Shown here one piece after another: positions 34,046 to 46,336 of a stretch of 64,000 nt of DNA. Below the pieces are notes generated by a model. It was given only the letters and a program-made list of their open reading frames with translations, searched no databases and was not told where the DNA came from. This DNA comes from Paguma larvata (lineage: Eukaryota > Chordata > Mammalia > Carnivora > Viverridae). Location of the stretch: contig CM057839.1 in the NCBI GenBank assembly GCA_030068075.1, forward strand, positions 53,224,960 through 53,288,959. Reading direction: 5' to 3'. The position numbers and the translations under genes were made by a program. Position 1 is the stretch's first letter. Every line of letters starts with the position of its first letter.

Positions 34046-34784
34046 CATTCAGTAAAGCTCTGTTGTGCTCAGTCTGCTTAGACACCAGGGGGATTTTGCA
34101 CTGAGATAGCTCACAGCAGAGAGGATTACAGACCAGAAACCACATAAGCATCAGAGATCGTTATCCTCTCCCATCAGCTTGGAGGCTCTAAGGAGACATG
34201 GAGATACCCACACACTCCCCAAAGACCAAGCAATAGTTTATACATAAAGTTTCAGCTCCCCAGGAAGATTTAAGTAAGTGAAACCTACTGTTGCCCGTGT
34301 TTGGTCATATAAAGGACACTCTGAGCCCTATGGTGACCATTCAAAGCTCTCTATCTTGTCTGTGTTTTCTCGCACCAAGGCCCCTACTTTCTCTGTACCC
34401 CACACTCCTATACACACACACACACGTGCATGCGCACACACACACGTACACCCCTTTCCATTTGCACCAGCCATACCCAGGCATTGCAGTTCTCTGACAC
34501 AATGAGCTGTTTCATACCGTCATTGTCCTTCTGTTCTGTTTTCCAGGGCCTGGTGAGACCTACGCAGCTCCTGGACAGGGTCTTCTGCCTCTGTCACTGT
34601 GCCTTGTCCCTGTCTTCCTTGCATGAGCACTAGTGTGTGTGTACGTGTGATCACAGGTCACCTAGTGACTATGTGCGTGGAAAGCTCGCTCATCTTTGCA
34701 TCCGTGGGCCCTGGAACAAAAGCCATGAAGTATTTTGAAATGTAAGTAGTATTAAATATTCAGGTATATTTATTGTTCGTTATA
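34046..34784. other. No gene seen; interrupted CA repeat inside
   Basis: An interrupted CA tract with CATGCG and CGTA interruptions spans about 34411-34450. GT-rich 'gtgtgtgtgtacgtgtgat' follows at 34633-34651. These explain the HTHTHT-type frames here. Confidence 0.6.
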
Positions 34785-34905
34785 TGTTTCCTTTATTCAT
34801 TTGTTCACTAATACAATTTTAGATGCTTATTGAATACCTACTGTGTGCCAGGCAGTATGATCAATCCAACTTTCATGGTCTCTTCCCTTAAAACTGTTCT
34901 AAACC
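34785..34905 (-). mobile_element. L2 LINE 3' end, complement
   Basis: 'ttattgaatacctactgtgt' followed by 'gccaggcagtatgatcaatc' and 'tttcatggtctcttccctta' is the reverse L2 terminus. Confidence 0.7.
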
Positions 34906-35724
34906 AGCATCTTAAAGGGTTGTGCTAATAGTGTGTGTTCAGGTTTTGGGGTGAATAGGAGAAAAAAATTACCATTTTATATTTACACAAATAATTTATG
35001 GTTTTTACAAAGCATTTTAGAATCCTTTGATGAAGACCACGCATGGTCAGGTAAGTAGGGTTTTGCTCATTTCAACTCCAGGGGACTTTGGGAGACAACA
35101 TGGTTCTAAAATCTGAGCTGTGTGTCCTCTCAGGAGCAAGTATATGTACTCACCAGCTCCTGATGCCACTTTGAAACAGGGATGGGTGACAGATGGCATT
35201 TGTGCGACTCAGAGCATTGCAGGTGGCACTCAGCCACTTTGCCGCATCACTATCACTTTGTACTCTTTTTCTTCCTTTCCCTGCTTTCCTTCTCCTATCT
35301 GCTCTTTCCTTTCCCTTCCCCTTTCTCTCTTCCAGATGACTTTATCATCCCATTCATAGGTACCCTTAGGTGTTGCTTAGCATCTGACACTTGACTTACC
35401 TTCATTCCTAAGCTGGATTACACCCAAACTGCAGAATGTGAAATGAGGGGAGGGGAGGGACAGAACTGATCCAGCTTCCGTGTCCCTCAGGATGACTCCA
35501 TTCCGTGCTAGACACCCTGTGGTGAAAGAACCGACCAGCCACTAAGCCTGGGCCATAAACAAAGAAGGACCCAGGAAAGGGACATTTCCAGGAAAGGATG
35601 GCATTTTCCAGTTTAAGCTGAAGAACTTCAAAGATACACTCAGCTCTGAAGACAAGGGCCTGGAAATGGAGCCTAGGCTTTCTGCTTAGGGTTTCACCCT
35701 GTTACAAAGCCAGGGAACAGGAGC
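34906..35724. other. No gene seen; unclassified unique sequence
   Basis: Pyrimidine-rich at 35268-35335. No coding or repeat call. Confidence 0.45.
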
Positions 35725-35742
35725 AGAAAGGGAATGCTTGCT

Positions 35743-35882
35743 GGGCACCTGGGTGGGTCAGTCGGTTAAGTGTCTGACTCTTGGTTTCAGCTCAGGTCAG
35801 GATCTTGAGGTTTTGTGAGTTCAAGCTCCATGTTGGGCTGTGCACTGACAGTGTGGAGCCTACTTGGGATTCTCCCTCTCTC

Positions 35883-35925
<43 letters not shown>

Positions 35926-36028
35926 CTCTCTCCCCCCATCCTCCTCTCTCTGTCTCTCTACCTCTCCCCCACTTGTGCTGTCTGTCTCTCTCAAAATAAA
36001 TAAATAAACTTTAAAATATTTTAAATAA
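35743..36028 (+). mobile_element. Carnivoran tRNA-derived SINE with expanded CT body
   Basis: Head 'gggcacctgggtgggtcagt', 'tgcactgacagtgtggagcc' (intermediate subtype) and a long CT/CCCC body, giving 286 bases against about 210 for neighbours. 18-base target-site copies, one difference (agaaagggaatgcttgct type), at 35725-35742 and 36029-36046. A (CT)n run occupies 35886-35919. Confidence 0.94.
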
Positions 36029-36046
36029 AGAAAGGCAATGCTTGCT

Positions 36047-36779
36047 TTCACCCAGCACACACAGAAAACCTCCCCTTCTCACAGCAGTGGTTTCTTAAAA
36101 CCCTGCTTGGGAACACTGAATCTTGACTGACCCTGATTTATTGGAGCAGAAGAGGAAAAGAAACAGCAGGCCCTAAATGTCAAGGTGAGATGTGTAGCCT
36201 GGCTAGAAAGAGAGCCAAGAGTGTTCTGTGGGGTGGAGCACGTGACTAGGATCCTCAGGCCTGGAGGGACCAGGAGCCAGTTCAAGTGGGAGGTGTAGGG
36301 AATGCAAAGTCGGCTGTAGACTCAGCACATTAAAAATGTCAAGAACAAGGCAGAGAATAATGCGAGGGGAAGAGCGCCTTCTGTTTTGTGGGAGGCAGGT
36401 TACGAAATGTTAGAAGCGCACGTTTGCTTTCATGTGTCTGCTTGGTTGCAAGTCCAATGTGCTGTCTCCTGAAATCCAGGAGAACTGATGGGGAAGTGGC
36501 ACCCAGGAACCTGCTCCCAATCCAGGGAGTTCTGGCTCTACCTTCCCCTGCTCCAGAGATTCTCCTGCTGCTGTGCGAAGAGGAGTGTACGGAGCAAGCC
36601 AATCCAGCCATGCTCAACGGAAGCGAGCATTTACAGCGCTGCTCTCCAGGCCTGAAAGCCAGTAAGGAGTAGCTGACCCTGCACCTGCCCAGAAGTCCAT
36701 GTGGTCGGCAAAACAAGATCAAATAGGGGAACTCCAGGCTTACTTCAACTTGGCATCATTATTAAAGACTTCGACGGGT
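36047..36779. other. No gene seen; unclassified unique sequence
   Basis: Overlapping frames of 127 (-, 36339-36722) and 94 (+, 36388-36672) codons oppose each other. No domain is recognised in either and at most one could be real; I call neither. Confidence 0.45.
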
Positions 36780-36882
36780 GGGGAGCCTAGGTGGCTCTTG
36801 GTTGAGCATCTGACTCCTGGTTTCTGCTAAGGTCATGATCTTACAGTTGGTGGATTCAAGCCCCACGTTGAGCCCCTGTGAT
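36780..36882 (+). mobile_element. Carnivoran SINE, head only (3'-truncated)
   Basis: 'ggggagcctaggtggctctt', 'gttgagcatctgactcctgg' and 'gattcaagccccacgttgag' give the tRNA-derived head with A- and B-box region. The pyrimidine body, A-rich tail and target-site duplication are all absent. SINE truncation normally removes the 5' end, so a later deletion or recombination is likely. Confidence 0.85.
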
Positions 36883-38961
36883 ATCAACAGAGAGGCACAT
36901 GTGAGTTGGACCCAGTGTGTCCAGCTAAATCAGGGAAAGCTTGTCAGTCCCTTAGGATGGGCGGCCCTAAACGGGGAACTCAGTGCCCAACGGGTGGAAA
37001 AACTAACATCTGGAAGAGGACTGAAGGTTTATCACACAAGCAAACACTGGGGACAATGCTTGGGTCTATAACAATGTAACAATACCCACTGTAATATTCA
37101 GTGTGGGCTCAGCCAAGGTCCTTGGGGAGTGATAGTATGGGGAGGCGCGCTGAGCCCTACACCCAGGCTTCGAAAGAAAAGCTCTTATCATGATCTGGTT
37201 AAAAACAATGTAAGCAAAGCAACTCTGTGATGGAAACATGTTGATGGTGAGGGAGAGACTTGAGGGAGACGCTGAGCAGTTCCCAGAACAAATTCCCACG
37301 TAAATTCCAAGAATGCTAGTGGAGAGAAGCCACTGCTCGCTCTCCTTTAAGCCAAATAATATCATCCTGCCGGAACAGAGTTGTTCTTGGCAATTGGAAG
37401 TAAATGTAAGGAGGGACTCAAAACACGATGCCTGAGAAAGGAAGCCATAAGAAATCTGAAGGCAGGGACATGGTGAGATATAACAAAGAAAGATGAGTTG
37501 GTGGCAGGAACAAAGATTAACTATAGCAGAGGAGATGGCTCATTGGCTCTTAGAATAGGGTTGGTTACAGCATGCACTTGGTTGTAGGGCTGGGGCAGGC
37601 AAGCTGCAGTGCGTCCTTCTGCCTCCATTCTGAGGGCTCAGAGACCTGTCCCTCTCATGGTGACCTCAGGTTAAGCATCTTGAAGCTGAGGCCCTAGCCC
37701 CTGCTGCCTCCTTGCACCAATTCTGAACGGCACTCCAGGACCAAATCGGTGAGCTTTCACCTCGTGATGCAGAAGGACAACACAGAAGGTAGTGAAGCCT
37801 GGCAGAGAGCATTCTCTTCCCTCCACCTTCAGTTACTGGAACTGCCTCTGGTGGACGTGGGCAAGTTTGACAAATGGCAGAAGAATTTGGAAGAATTTCT
37901 TTGCTGGCAAAGGGTAGTGGATGATTGGGCACAGACATGCTGCCATAGTTCTTTGTACTACAACCGTAGATGGTGGGCAGAAAGGGCAGACTCCTTTCAC
38001 TTCTTGTCACAGGTAATCCCCTAGTGCCCATGTGCAAACTCGTCAGGTATTAGCATTTGGGTAAAGATGAAGTTCTCTGCGTTGGAAAGAACAAATTCAT
38101 CCCAAACACTATACATCCCAGCTAGAAATATCACGGTGTTAGCATGAATCACCAGGCAGAGACGATTATGCTTGCCCAATTCCAACATCCTTGACTCACG
38201 GAGCACTCATATACACTAATACCCACTGTTTGTACAGGCACCTTTCCCCAAGTGGCTGGAAGCGGTTTACAAGTTGCTGGTTCATCCTCAGCATGTCCCC
38301 TGCAGGGAGAGCAAAAGGTGGGGAAGGATGAAGGGTAGACATAATCACCTACATTTTATGTGGGGAGACTGAGGCTCCAACAAGCCCTCGAGTGAATCGT
38401 GTAGACATTCATGAGTCAGACACTGCCCATGGAAGAGCTAAAATGAGTGATTCTGGATCCTAAGTGGACTGTATTCTCGTGCAGCTATTCTCATATAGGT
38501 GAGCCAAAATCAAACTCACTGTATTTTACGTTTATAACAAATTTCCCAGCCCTTATACCATCTGTGACTTCTGCTCCATCTCAAGGCGACACTTTCATTG
38601 ACTTTAGAGGCCTCTCGACCTTCCTTTCCTCCTGACCTACTCCCAGTTCTTAAAGGCACCTCATTCCTGACATTTACTTCATTCTTGATGGTTACTTGAT
38701 CCTCAGTATTTCTCTCATTTTGAATCTCTACCATCCTTTCCCCTTACCTGTTCCTAATCCATACACCTTAATGCCCGCGGGTGGGAATGGCAACAAGGTA
38801 AAGGTTTGGACTGGAGTGAAGTTCGTAGATTGAGTATAAAATGCCCATTTTACTCATAATTTATTTTTAAACATCAGAACATTTATTGGCTGAAAATTTA
38901 GGCCGAATCTAAATATCTTCATGTCAAAATAGCTGTAGTAAAGTGTCTCTCTTAAAATAGA
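36883..38961. other. No gene recognised; 2.1 kb unclassified sequence
   Basis: Open frames at 37749-38024 (+, 91 codons, W-rich: WQRVVDDWAQ, RRWWAERA) and 37666-38037 (-, 123 codons) overlap. Neither resembles a family I know. An unidentified old retroelement or a non-coding transcript is possible. No repeat family assigned elsewhere in the stretch. Confidence 0.4.
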
Positions 38962-39162
38962 GGGGTGCCTGGGTGGCTCAGTTGCTTAAGCATCCAACTC
39001 TTGGTTTCAGCTCAGGTCGTGATCTCATGGTTTGTGAGTTTGAGCCCCACGTTGGGCTCTGCACTGTCAGCGTGGAGCCTGCTTGGGATTCTCTCACTCT
39101 CCCTCTCTCTCTGCCCTTCCCCTGGTCGCTCTCTCCGTTTCTCTTAAAAATTTTTTTAAAAA
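38962..39162 (+). mobile_element. Carnivoran tRNA-derived SINE, intermediate subtype
   Basis: 'ggggtgcctgggtggctcag', 'gtgagtttgagccccacgtt', 'gcactgtcagcgtggagcct' and 'gcttgggattctctcactct'. Short CT body and T/A-rich tail. Target-site duplication not evident. Confidence 0.93.
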
Positions 39163-41384
39163 ATACCTGCATCCAAAGGACTGAAAATCTTGATGTCATC
39201 TGCTTGTGGCACCTGACTTTGGTCCTCTGTTTTTGTGGCCCTGTCTTCTGTTCTGCTGTATTCCGGTGTGTGGTTATTCAGAGGAGGAGTTAGCACTAGG
39301 GCAGCTTCATACTGGGTTGTTCCAAGCAAGGACTATGTAGGTGTCCCAGATGAAACCCGTCTAGAAGCCAAACAGGAGGCTAATGGCATGGCCACGTGTA
39401 TCTAGCTCCCCATGAGGCAGCCAGGCTGGCATCAGTCCTTTCCCCAACCTCCTTCCTGCCCCCATCCACCCACGAGCTCTTGTTGGGTCAAAAATGCAGT
39501 TCTCTGGTGGTGCCAGACAGTCAGATGATGCTGGAAAAAAGAAAGAAAAAGCAAAAGCAGATTTCTAAATTAAGCACAAGTCTCATTTATAAAAATAAAT
39601 AACCACAGCCTAGCAACATGCTGACAGCTCAGCTTCCCTTCGTGATGTAACCTCTGTGGCTGGAGCTGGGGATGACACAGCCTTCATAGGGCCCCACGCC
39701 CTAGCCCCTCCCCGTGCACAGTACTCATCTGGAAAGTGCTGACAGTGGCACTTTGAGGACCCAGCTTCGCATTCAAGGCCAACCAAGAGCCAAGCTCCAT
39801 AGGAAGCAGAGAGGAGCCAGAGCTTTCCAAACTTAACGAGGCTCCTAAACACCTACAAACTCTTGGCAGTAACTAACACACCCAAAGCAAAAGCAGATGA
39901 AGTTGTTCAGGACATTCTGTTGAAACAGATGTCCCACCTTGAGACCACAACTTCTCTGTTCACCACTGAATGCCCAGTATCCAGCTTAGCACACGGCACA
40001 CACTGGGTACTCAGGAACTTTGTTACAGAAGCCTGGATGGAGGTAGGAATCAATGAGTGGGTGCTGCCATCGCATCGTCTCTGCTCCTCTAACTCTCTCC
40101 TCTAAATGGCATGAACCCCAGAATATGAAGACTGGCATAATCTCCCGATTATGACATATACCAAAAGAGGCAGTGTTCCCTGGGACTTGAGCCCACAGTG
40201 GGGACAGTCACCTGCAAGGCAATTAGAGGATGTAGCCTTTCACTGCCCAGGGGCAAGCAGTGTACCCTTCACACATGGAGAGGGGTACAGGGAGTGGGAT
40301 GTGTACTCGGTAGGAATTGTCAGTTCTGCACCTTCTCTCAGTGCTTAGGCAGCATCAGCTCCATGGTGAGGTATGGCTAAACAGAGAAGCTACAGAAGAA
40401 AATAGTACATGAGTTTCTGTTGTTAATCCTGTTGAGAAACCAAGTGGAGTCCACAATGCCCTTGGAGTCTCAATGGGCCAAATGCATCAGAAATGGACAA
40501 CAGTACGGAAGATTTCATCCCATCCCCGACCCTCTCAAGTAATGAAATGATTAGGTGAGGCCAGGGTGATTCTGACAGTCCCCAGAATACTGATCTGAAT
40601 CCCATGAGGATCCTGGCGAGGTTGGAAGGGACAGCCTTGACTCCTGGGAGCAGTGTTTCGGTGATGTTTTGCATACTCTGTAGTGACCGGAGAGTGGTTG
40701 AAGACAGAATGTCATAGTCATAAGTCACCATCTCAGAGCAGGGGCCCTAGGGTAAAAAGATCAGAGAAATTATCCCACAATTCAGAAATCTGTCTTCAGA
40801 CACCCATGTCTGGTCTGGCCAGAAGCAGTAAAACCACATCTATGTCATTAAGAAGAAGGTTCTTAATTAGATTCAGTTGTACGAGTGTATATTACCAGTC
40901 TATTTTTGGAATAATAATCTATAATGGACAAAAAAGTCTAAACAGCAGCAAAAGCATTGGGCTATCCACACACAAAGAAAAGCAGGAATCCTCAAAGATT
41001 CAGATCATTTCAATCCCACAGCCTTCCAGAGCCCCACAGCTGCGGCACTCAGACATTTAGGAAGAGGGACTCCAGTAGTGACCTGCTTAGAGATGTGACC
41101 ACAGAGACACAGCCCCAGCAGAGGGCAAGTGTATAAACTGGGCAAGGTACCCTCAAATCTACAGTGACATCTCTTTGGTGACTCTAAAAGTAATCCTCTC
41201 CAACCATGGCCTTCACAACCGCAGTCCTGGGCTCTTGCCTGGGGAGGGCACAGCGTGTCCCATGGGTCCCTAACGCTCTTGCCCAGGGCTCCAACTTCTG
41301 AAATGGCTGCATAGTGATAAGACGCCACTGACCCCCATTCTCTATAGGTGTTACAAAGATTCGTGAGAACAGAATCCAAAACTT
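39163..41384. other. No gene recognised; possible L2 scrap
   Basis: 39950-40050 ('ttcaccactgaatgcccagt', 'cacacactgggtactcagga') could be a forward L2 terminus. Frames of 125 codons (40683-41060, +) and 124 codons (41005-41379, -) show no known domain. Otherwise unclassified. Confidence 0.42.
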
Positions 41385-41545
41385 CGTGTCAGCTTTGTGA
41401 CCTTAGCTACTTGGAGACTCAGTTACCTCATCTGTAAAATGGAGAGAATAGAAACTCTGCCCTCTGCCTTCCAGGATTGTGTGAGGATCAAATGAAGTAC
41501 TGTTCTGTCCAAGTGCTTCTCAGTCTGCAAGCTCTCGTTCTGTGT
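41385..41545 (+). mobile_element. MIR SINE
   Basis: 'cagctttgtgaccttagcta', 'cagttacctcatctgtaaaa' and 'tgtgtgaggatcaaatgaag' give a good forward MIR. Confidence 0.87.
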
Positions 41546-41672
41546 GGTGATATTTTCTAAATTGTAAAGGTATGCAATGAGATGTGGGGAATGACTTCCT
41601 TCATCAAAAACTTCCAGGGTGCTGCCTGGTTTTCAGTGTGCCAGGGCTTGGTCCATCCTAGGCATAATTCTA

Positions 41673-41737
41673 TTTTTTTTTTTTTTTTTTGCAGAGACCC
41701 TTGGCCTCTTCCTTGGCTTCACATATAAAACACTTCT

Positions 41738-41773
<36 letters not shown>
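41673..41773. repeat. T18 run and (GT)n microsatellite
   Basis: 18 T at 41673-41690. A (GT)n tract at 41741-41773 has about 15 units. Confidence 0.93.
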
Positions 41774-43424
41774 TAGCCATTTCTCTCCCCTTAAAATCCG
41801 TGAAAAAGTGCTAGGATTCTAGAATATATGTGAAACTTCGGGGGCATGCGTGGTCCACCCCTTCACTCTGCAGGTAAAGGCCCAGGGCACAGACACTTAC
41901 ACACTTCCGGCAGGTCGTGCAGTCCTGCACTGAGTTTCACTTGCCCTGTTCCTGGCTTCTCTTTCAGCCTGGTGATGCCCGAGCGCCACTGGGTCTTCGA
42001 GGCCGTGGTTCACATTAGGGTCCTCCCTCCCTTCATACTAACCACATTTCCCCCAATTTTGAGTGAGTAACTATAACTTAGGTTTGTTATTTAGGATATG
42101 GGAGAGGGTTCACTGAGTGACAGTTTCTCTACTATCTGTTTACCTTCCTCTCCATCAGATGAACTTAACATCAATTTTTTTTTTCCTAAAAATTGAGGTT
42201 ATTTTGTGTGAAACTCTCTCCTGGTTTTCTTCATACTTACCTGTCAGTATGAAGAAGGGTCTTTTGTTTTGTTTGTGACAACAACTTTACATGTTTGCTA
42301 GGTCTCGGGTGACCAGTTATCCTGGTTAGCCCAAGACTGAAGAGGGAGTGCATGAGACTTTCGTGCTAAATATGTCCCTGGCAGACCAAGACAAATTGAT
42401 TTCCCCAGTAGGCCCCGTACCTTCTCCCATTTCCAAATAAATAATTATTGTTATCGACAGGGAATTGATACCAGATAATACCACATTGCTATGTGAGATT
42501 GGAAGCCAGGAAGAAAACTGGAATGAATGAATGAAATTATTTTTTTTAATAAAAAGATTCATAAATGGGGGGAGAAAGAGAGAAGCAGGAGGAGAATATC
42601 CTACTATCCAGGTGAACAGAAGAAGACAGAATTTCCATTAGAAGATTCATGTAAAGATGTAGATCCCATTCATCAAAAAGAAAAAAAAGCTTGATGGTAA
42701 ATTAGGGCAATCCATATTACATAAGAAATAGACCGCAGTTCTGACTCCTAATTGTTTTAACTCCATGGCACACATTTTTAAAAATTATAATGTCTGCAGC
42801 ATGAGGTTAACTAAAAGGGGGAGCTACTTATGGCCAGAGGTGACCGACTGAGGGACTTTAGGACCACAGAAACTCTCCGCCTCCTGAGAGCTGAAAGGGT
42901 CAGTATCTCAGCTCACTTGTAACCCACTGAGCTCTTTGAACCCTAGGACTACAGTACTCTGGCCTAAACACTCATGTCTAGACTCTGCTCCATTACAAAT
43001 CTGAAATCCATTTCTCTGAGTTTCTAGCGAAACTAGTAAAGCCTAGGCAGTCAAACTCCCTCTGTTGACCCAATATTTCAAAGCTTCCTTAACAGGCACT
43101 TACTGCAATGGGACTAGTGTGGGTTCCTGTTTACATTTCTGCCTTGATCCAGGTTTATCCCATATGTACACAGAGTTACAGGTTGAGCAATGACCCAATG
43201 ACTGGCAAGAAGGAAGTGATCCTAGATTACATTTAGCCTGCATTCAGTTGCTGATGAGAAATGAGTTTTATAAAAACATTAAAAAATATATATATATTCT
43301 TATATATGAAATTTCTTATTAATCCAAACAAACTGGATTCCTTGAAAAATGGGAAGACCTGACAACAGAGAGCCACAATTCCCCCCCTGGTCATGATCAT
43401 CTGAGACTAAGGACCCAACAGTGG
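41774..43424. other. No gene seen; possible old DNA-transposon scrap
   Basis: 42305-42420 ('tcgggtgaccagttatcctg', 'gttagcccaagactgaagag') faintly recalls an old DNA-transposon repeat with a 'ggtcacc' end. A TA run is at 43284-43312 and a 7-base C run near 43381. Remainder unassigned. Confidence 0.4.
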
Positions 43425-43610
43425 ATAGGGGTGTTGGCTGCCAGGATTCAAATCCCATCCCTGCTACTTATAGGTAACCATATTCATGAATTTAACCTCT
43501 CAAAGTCTTAGTTTCTCATTTTTAAGGACGACATTAAGCCAATATTTATTTTTGTGTTAAGAAAAATTCTTAAAACAGCGACTAACATAAAATAATCATT
43601 CAGTAAAGGC
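43425..43610 (+). mobile_element. MIR SINE fragment
   Basis: 'ggattcaaatcccatccctg', 'aacctctcaaagtcttagtt', 'tctcatttttaaggacgaca' and 'aataatcattcagtaaaggc' follow forward MIR order. Confidence 0.7.
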
Positions 43611-45038
43611 CAATGATTCCCCCCACCCACAACCTCCCTTACATAGGTAGCTTTGCTATTTTTCCTGGCCTCATGAGCATAACTCAGCCTGGATAGTTCA
43701 ACAAAATGAATTTGGCAACCGTGGTGCCTCAGGTCACTAGGTAATAACTCAAGCGTACATCCTTTCTGGGTTGATTGGCCCCATCCCCAGCCTGACACTT
43801 ACCCCTTCTTCCTCTCTGAGCTTTCTCCCTCATCCTGCTGGAGTCCATAATGAAACCTGGCAGCAGGGCAAAGGACACACAGCCACACCGAGTCCTTAGA
43901 CTTCCTAAATAGAGGTTTCTGGATAGAAGAAACATCGTTCTCCTAGTTGCTTCAAGGTGTCTCATTCACTTTCTAATATCATGTCTTTCCCAACCATTTC
44001 GTCCGCTAGGTACTCCCAGCACTTATAAAGAGAAAATCTTTTGAGTAATTCAGTTAGCAAGTCAGTCAACAAGAAGACATGAATCCACAGGAAAATGTTG
44101 GGGTGCTTTCCTCACAGAAACTTGTTTTTAATAAACCAATTTCTGCTGCTAAGCAACCTTGATGAAACTGAAGATAGTCCTTGATTGTCTACAGTGGATT
44201 AGGCAAATGTTCTTATGAGTCAGAAGAAGGTACCAGAGAAAGTTTAACTCACATTGGGATGAGTGTAAAATATTTTGTAAGAAGCAAAATAGGAGTGGCA
44301 TACCCAGGTCATGATGTCTAAGGCCCATAGTTATTTTACTCACACTTTGGGGTGTCACGCTTGTTTGGGGAGTTAACTGCAAAGAGCTGGATTGTTCATT
44401 CATAGCTAAGTGGATGGAGTCATGATGTGAGAGACAGTCTCCCTGGTTCTCTCAAGAAGACTAATAATTAAGGTTGTGGTTAGATCTTACACCAAACTAA
44501 GGGAGGTCCAGTGGAACTCCCTGGAAGCGAGAAAGAGGCTTTGAGGCAGATTCAATGTTGCAACTGTCAAATCCCACAACATAGTCATTATGCTAAAGAG
44601 ATGAGGTGAACTATGAGCCAGCCAGTAAGAACAGCTGGAGAGTGGTACCATTTCCGATTGCTCCAGTCTCCTGCCTCCATTTGAAGAGGTAGGGCAGGGG
44701 CAAAGCCAGCCCCACAGTTCCTTTTGCAAAATTTAACACACTGACTGGGTGGCTACGCCTCCCATTGCTGAAAACATGGAAAATCCTTTGGCGTAATTTC
44801 CTAAGCCTCTAAATATATATTTCCCCTAAGAACTAGATGTGGCTATTTCAACAAAGCCAATCAGTTAACATAAAGAACAACATTTGGAAGGAAGAATGTT
44901 TGGAGTGGGGAAGGGAGATTTCTTAAAAACTTCAATGACTTTTTTAAAAACAGGAAAAAAAGAAAATTCAGTGACTTCTTTATAAATCTTTTTGCCATCT
45001 TTCTGATACTGAAAGAGGCTTTTTAATTAAATGTCTAG
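43611..45038. other. No gene seen; unclassified unique sequence
   Basis: Short - strand frames (78 to 96 codons) without motifs. No repeat family recognised. Confidence 0.45.
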
Positions 45039-45247
45039 GGGTGCCTGGGTGGCTCAGTCGGTTAAGCATTTGACTCTTGATCCCAGCTCAAGTCATGAAC
45101 TTACAGCTCCTGAGTTCAAGCCCCACATCAGGCTCAGCACTAATGGCACAAAGTCTGCTTGGGTTCTATCTCTCTTTCTCTCTGTCCCTTCCCCCATTTC
45201 TCTGCAGTTTTTTTTTTTTTTTTTTTCAAAATAAATAAACTTAAAAG
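45039..45247 (+). mobile_element. Carnivoran SINE, first of an adjacent pair
   Basis: 'ggggtgcctgggtggctcag' head and 'cctgagttcaagccccacat'. Diverged middle, and 19 T (45208-45226) where the CT body should be. Its tail runs into the next SINE. Possible target-site copies 'aaatgtctag' at the left and 'agatgcctaa' at the right are imperfect. Confidence 0.92.
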
Positions 45248-45258
45248 ATGCCTAAATA

Positions 45259-45418
45259 GAGGTGCCTGGCTGGCTCAGTCGATTAAGTGTCCAACTTTGA
45301 CTCAGGTCATGATCTCGCGGTTCACAAGTTTGAGCCCCACATCGTGCTCTTTGCTGACAGCTCAGAGCTTGGAGCCTTCTTCAGATTCTGTGTCTCCTGC
45401 TCTCTCTGCCCCTCCCCC

Positions 45419-45479
<61 letters not shown>

Positions 45480-45504
45480 AAAAATAAAGAAAAACATTTA
45501 AAAA
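45259..45504 (+). mobile_element. Feliform SINE (SINEC_Fc type), second of the pair
   Basis: 'gaggtgcctggctggctcag', 'acaagtttgagccccacatc' and 'tgctgacagctcagagcttg'. (CT)n at 45426-45479 with one interruption. The target-site copies 'atgcctaaata' are at 45248-45258 and 45505-45515, so this copy landed at the end of the first SINE. Confidence 0.94.
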
Positions 45505-45640
45505 ATGCCTAAATAAACTATAAGCTACTGAATATAAAACTGCAAGAAGTGTTAAGAACTGCAATTGTGACTATTTTTTGATCATCTTTGCCTCTTGGTT
45601 CTTTCTCCTTTGCTGCTGATCTCTATAAACATCACCAGGG

Positions 45641-45868
45641 GCACATGGGTGGCTCAGTCGGTTGAGCGTCCGACTTCGGCTCAGGTCATGATCTCACAGT
45701 TTGTGGGTTCAAGCCCCGCGTCTGAGTCTGGTCTGACAGCTCAGAGCCTGGAGCCTGCTTCCGATTCTGTGTCTCCCTCTCTCTCTGACCCTCCCCCCAC
45801 TCGTGCTCTGTCTCTCTCTGTCTCAAAAATAAATAAACATTAAAAAAAATTTTTTTTTAAATAAAAAA
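45641..45868 (+). mobile_element. Feliform tRNA-derived SINE (SINEC_Fc type)
   Basis: 'ggggcacatgggtggctcag', 'tgtgggttcaagccccgcgt' and 'tctgacagctcagagcctgg'. The mixed A/T tail is over 50 bases. Target-site copies around 'aaacatcaccag / aaacatcaccaag' at 45627-45640 and 45871-45885. Well-preserved CpG sites suggest youth. Confidence 0.94.
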
Positions 45869-46119
45869 ATAAAAACATCACCAAGACCCAGGGTGTCTCA
45901 TACCATATCTCTGTCTCTTCCTACTGCTGCATCTCCCTCCAGGCCACTCTTTCCTCACACCTGAACTATGGAATAACCTCTCAAACAGAAGTGAGAAAAA
46001 TTGAGAGGCTTAAAGGAATAACCACCTCCTGAACTCAGCCGTACTCTCCTTCCTGCTGAAGGGAATAAAACAAACTCATGGCACCAAGCTGAGTCATATA
46101 TTTCTGAGTTAGTGTCAGT

Positions 46120-46260
46120 CTCATTGGTCAGGAAGCCATTTCACTTCACTTTGCTTCAAGGTTTCCATCTATAAAAGCAAAGCATATGACTTGCTCCCTA
46201 CTCAGGACTGTGCTGGGAAGATTCATAACAAAGGTTTGGAAAGCTCCTGGAATGAGTGGA
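46120..46260 (+). mobile_element. MIR SINE fragment, diverged
   Basis: 'ttcacttcactttgcttcaa', 'ggtttccatctataaaagca' and 'agattcataacaaaggtttg' are compatible with forward MIR. Confidence 0.55.
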
Positions 46261-46284
46261 GAAATCTGATCACCATGTGTGTTC

Positions 46285-46336
46285 AGGGAAAAACTGGAAA
46301 CAGCCCTTGTCTGGGAAAATGAAAGAAGTCACCTCT
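46285..46336 (+). repeat. 52-base repeat, copy 1
   Basis: About 85% identical by eye to 47796-47847 in the same orientation (shared 'tggaaacagc', 'gaaaatgaaag', 'agtcac'). Not a recognised family, and the similarity fades outside this block. Confidence 0.6.

Noticed and set aside
45595..45843. Recurrent 'GTWVAQSVERPTSAQVMISQF'-like proteins at 12.8, 31.7, 39.0, 45.0-45.8 and 52.1 kb
   Set aside because: All are translations of SINE heads, so the apparent protein family is the SINE itself.
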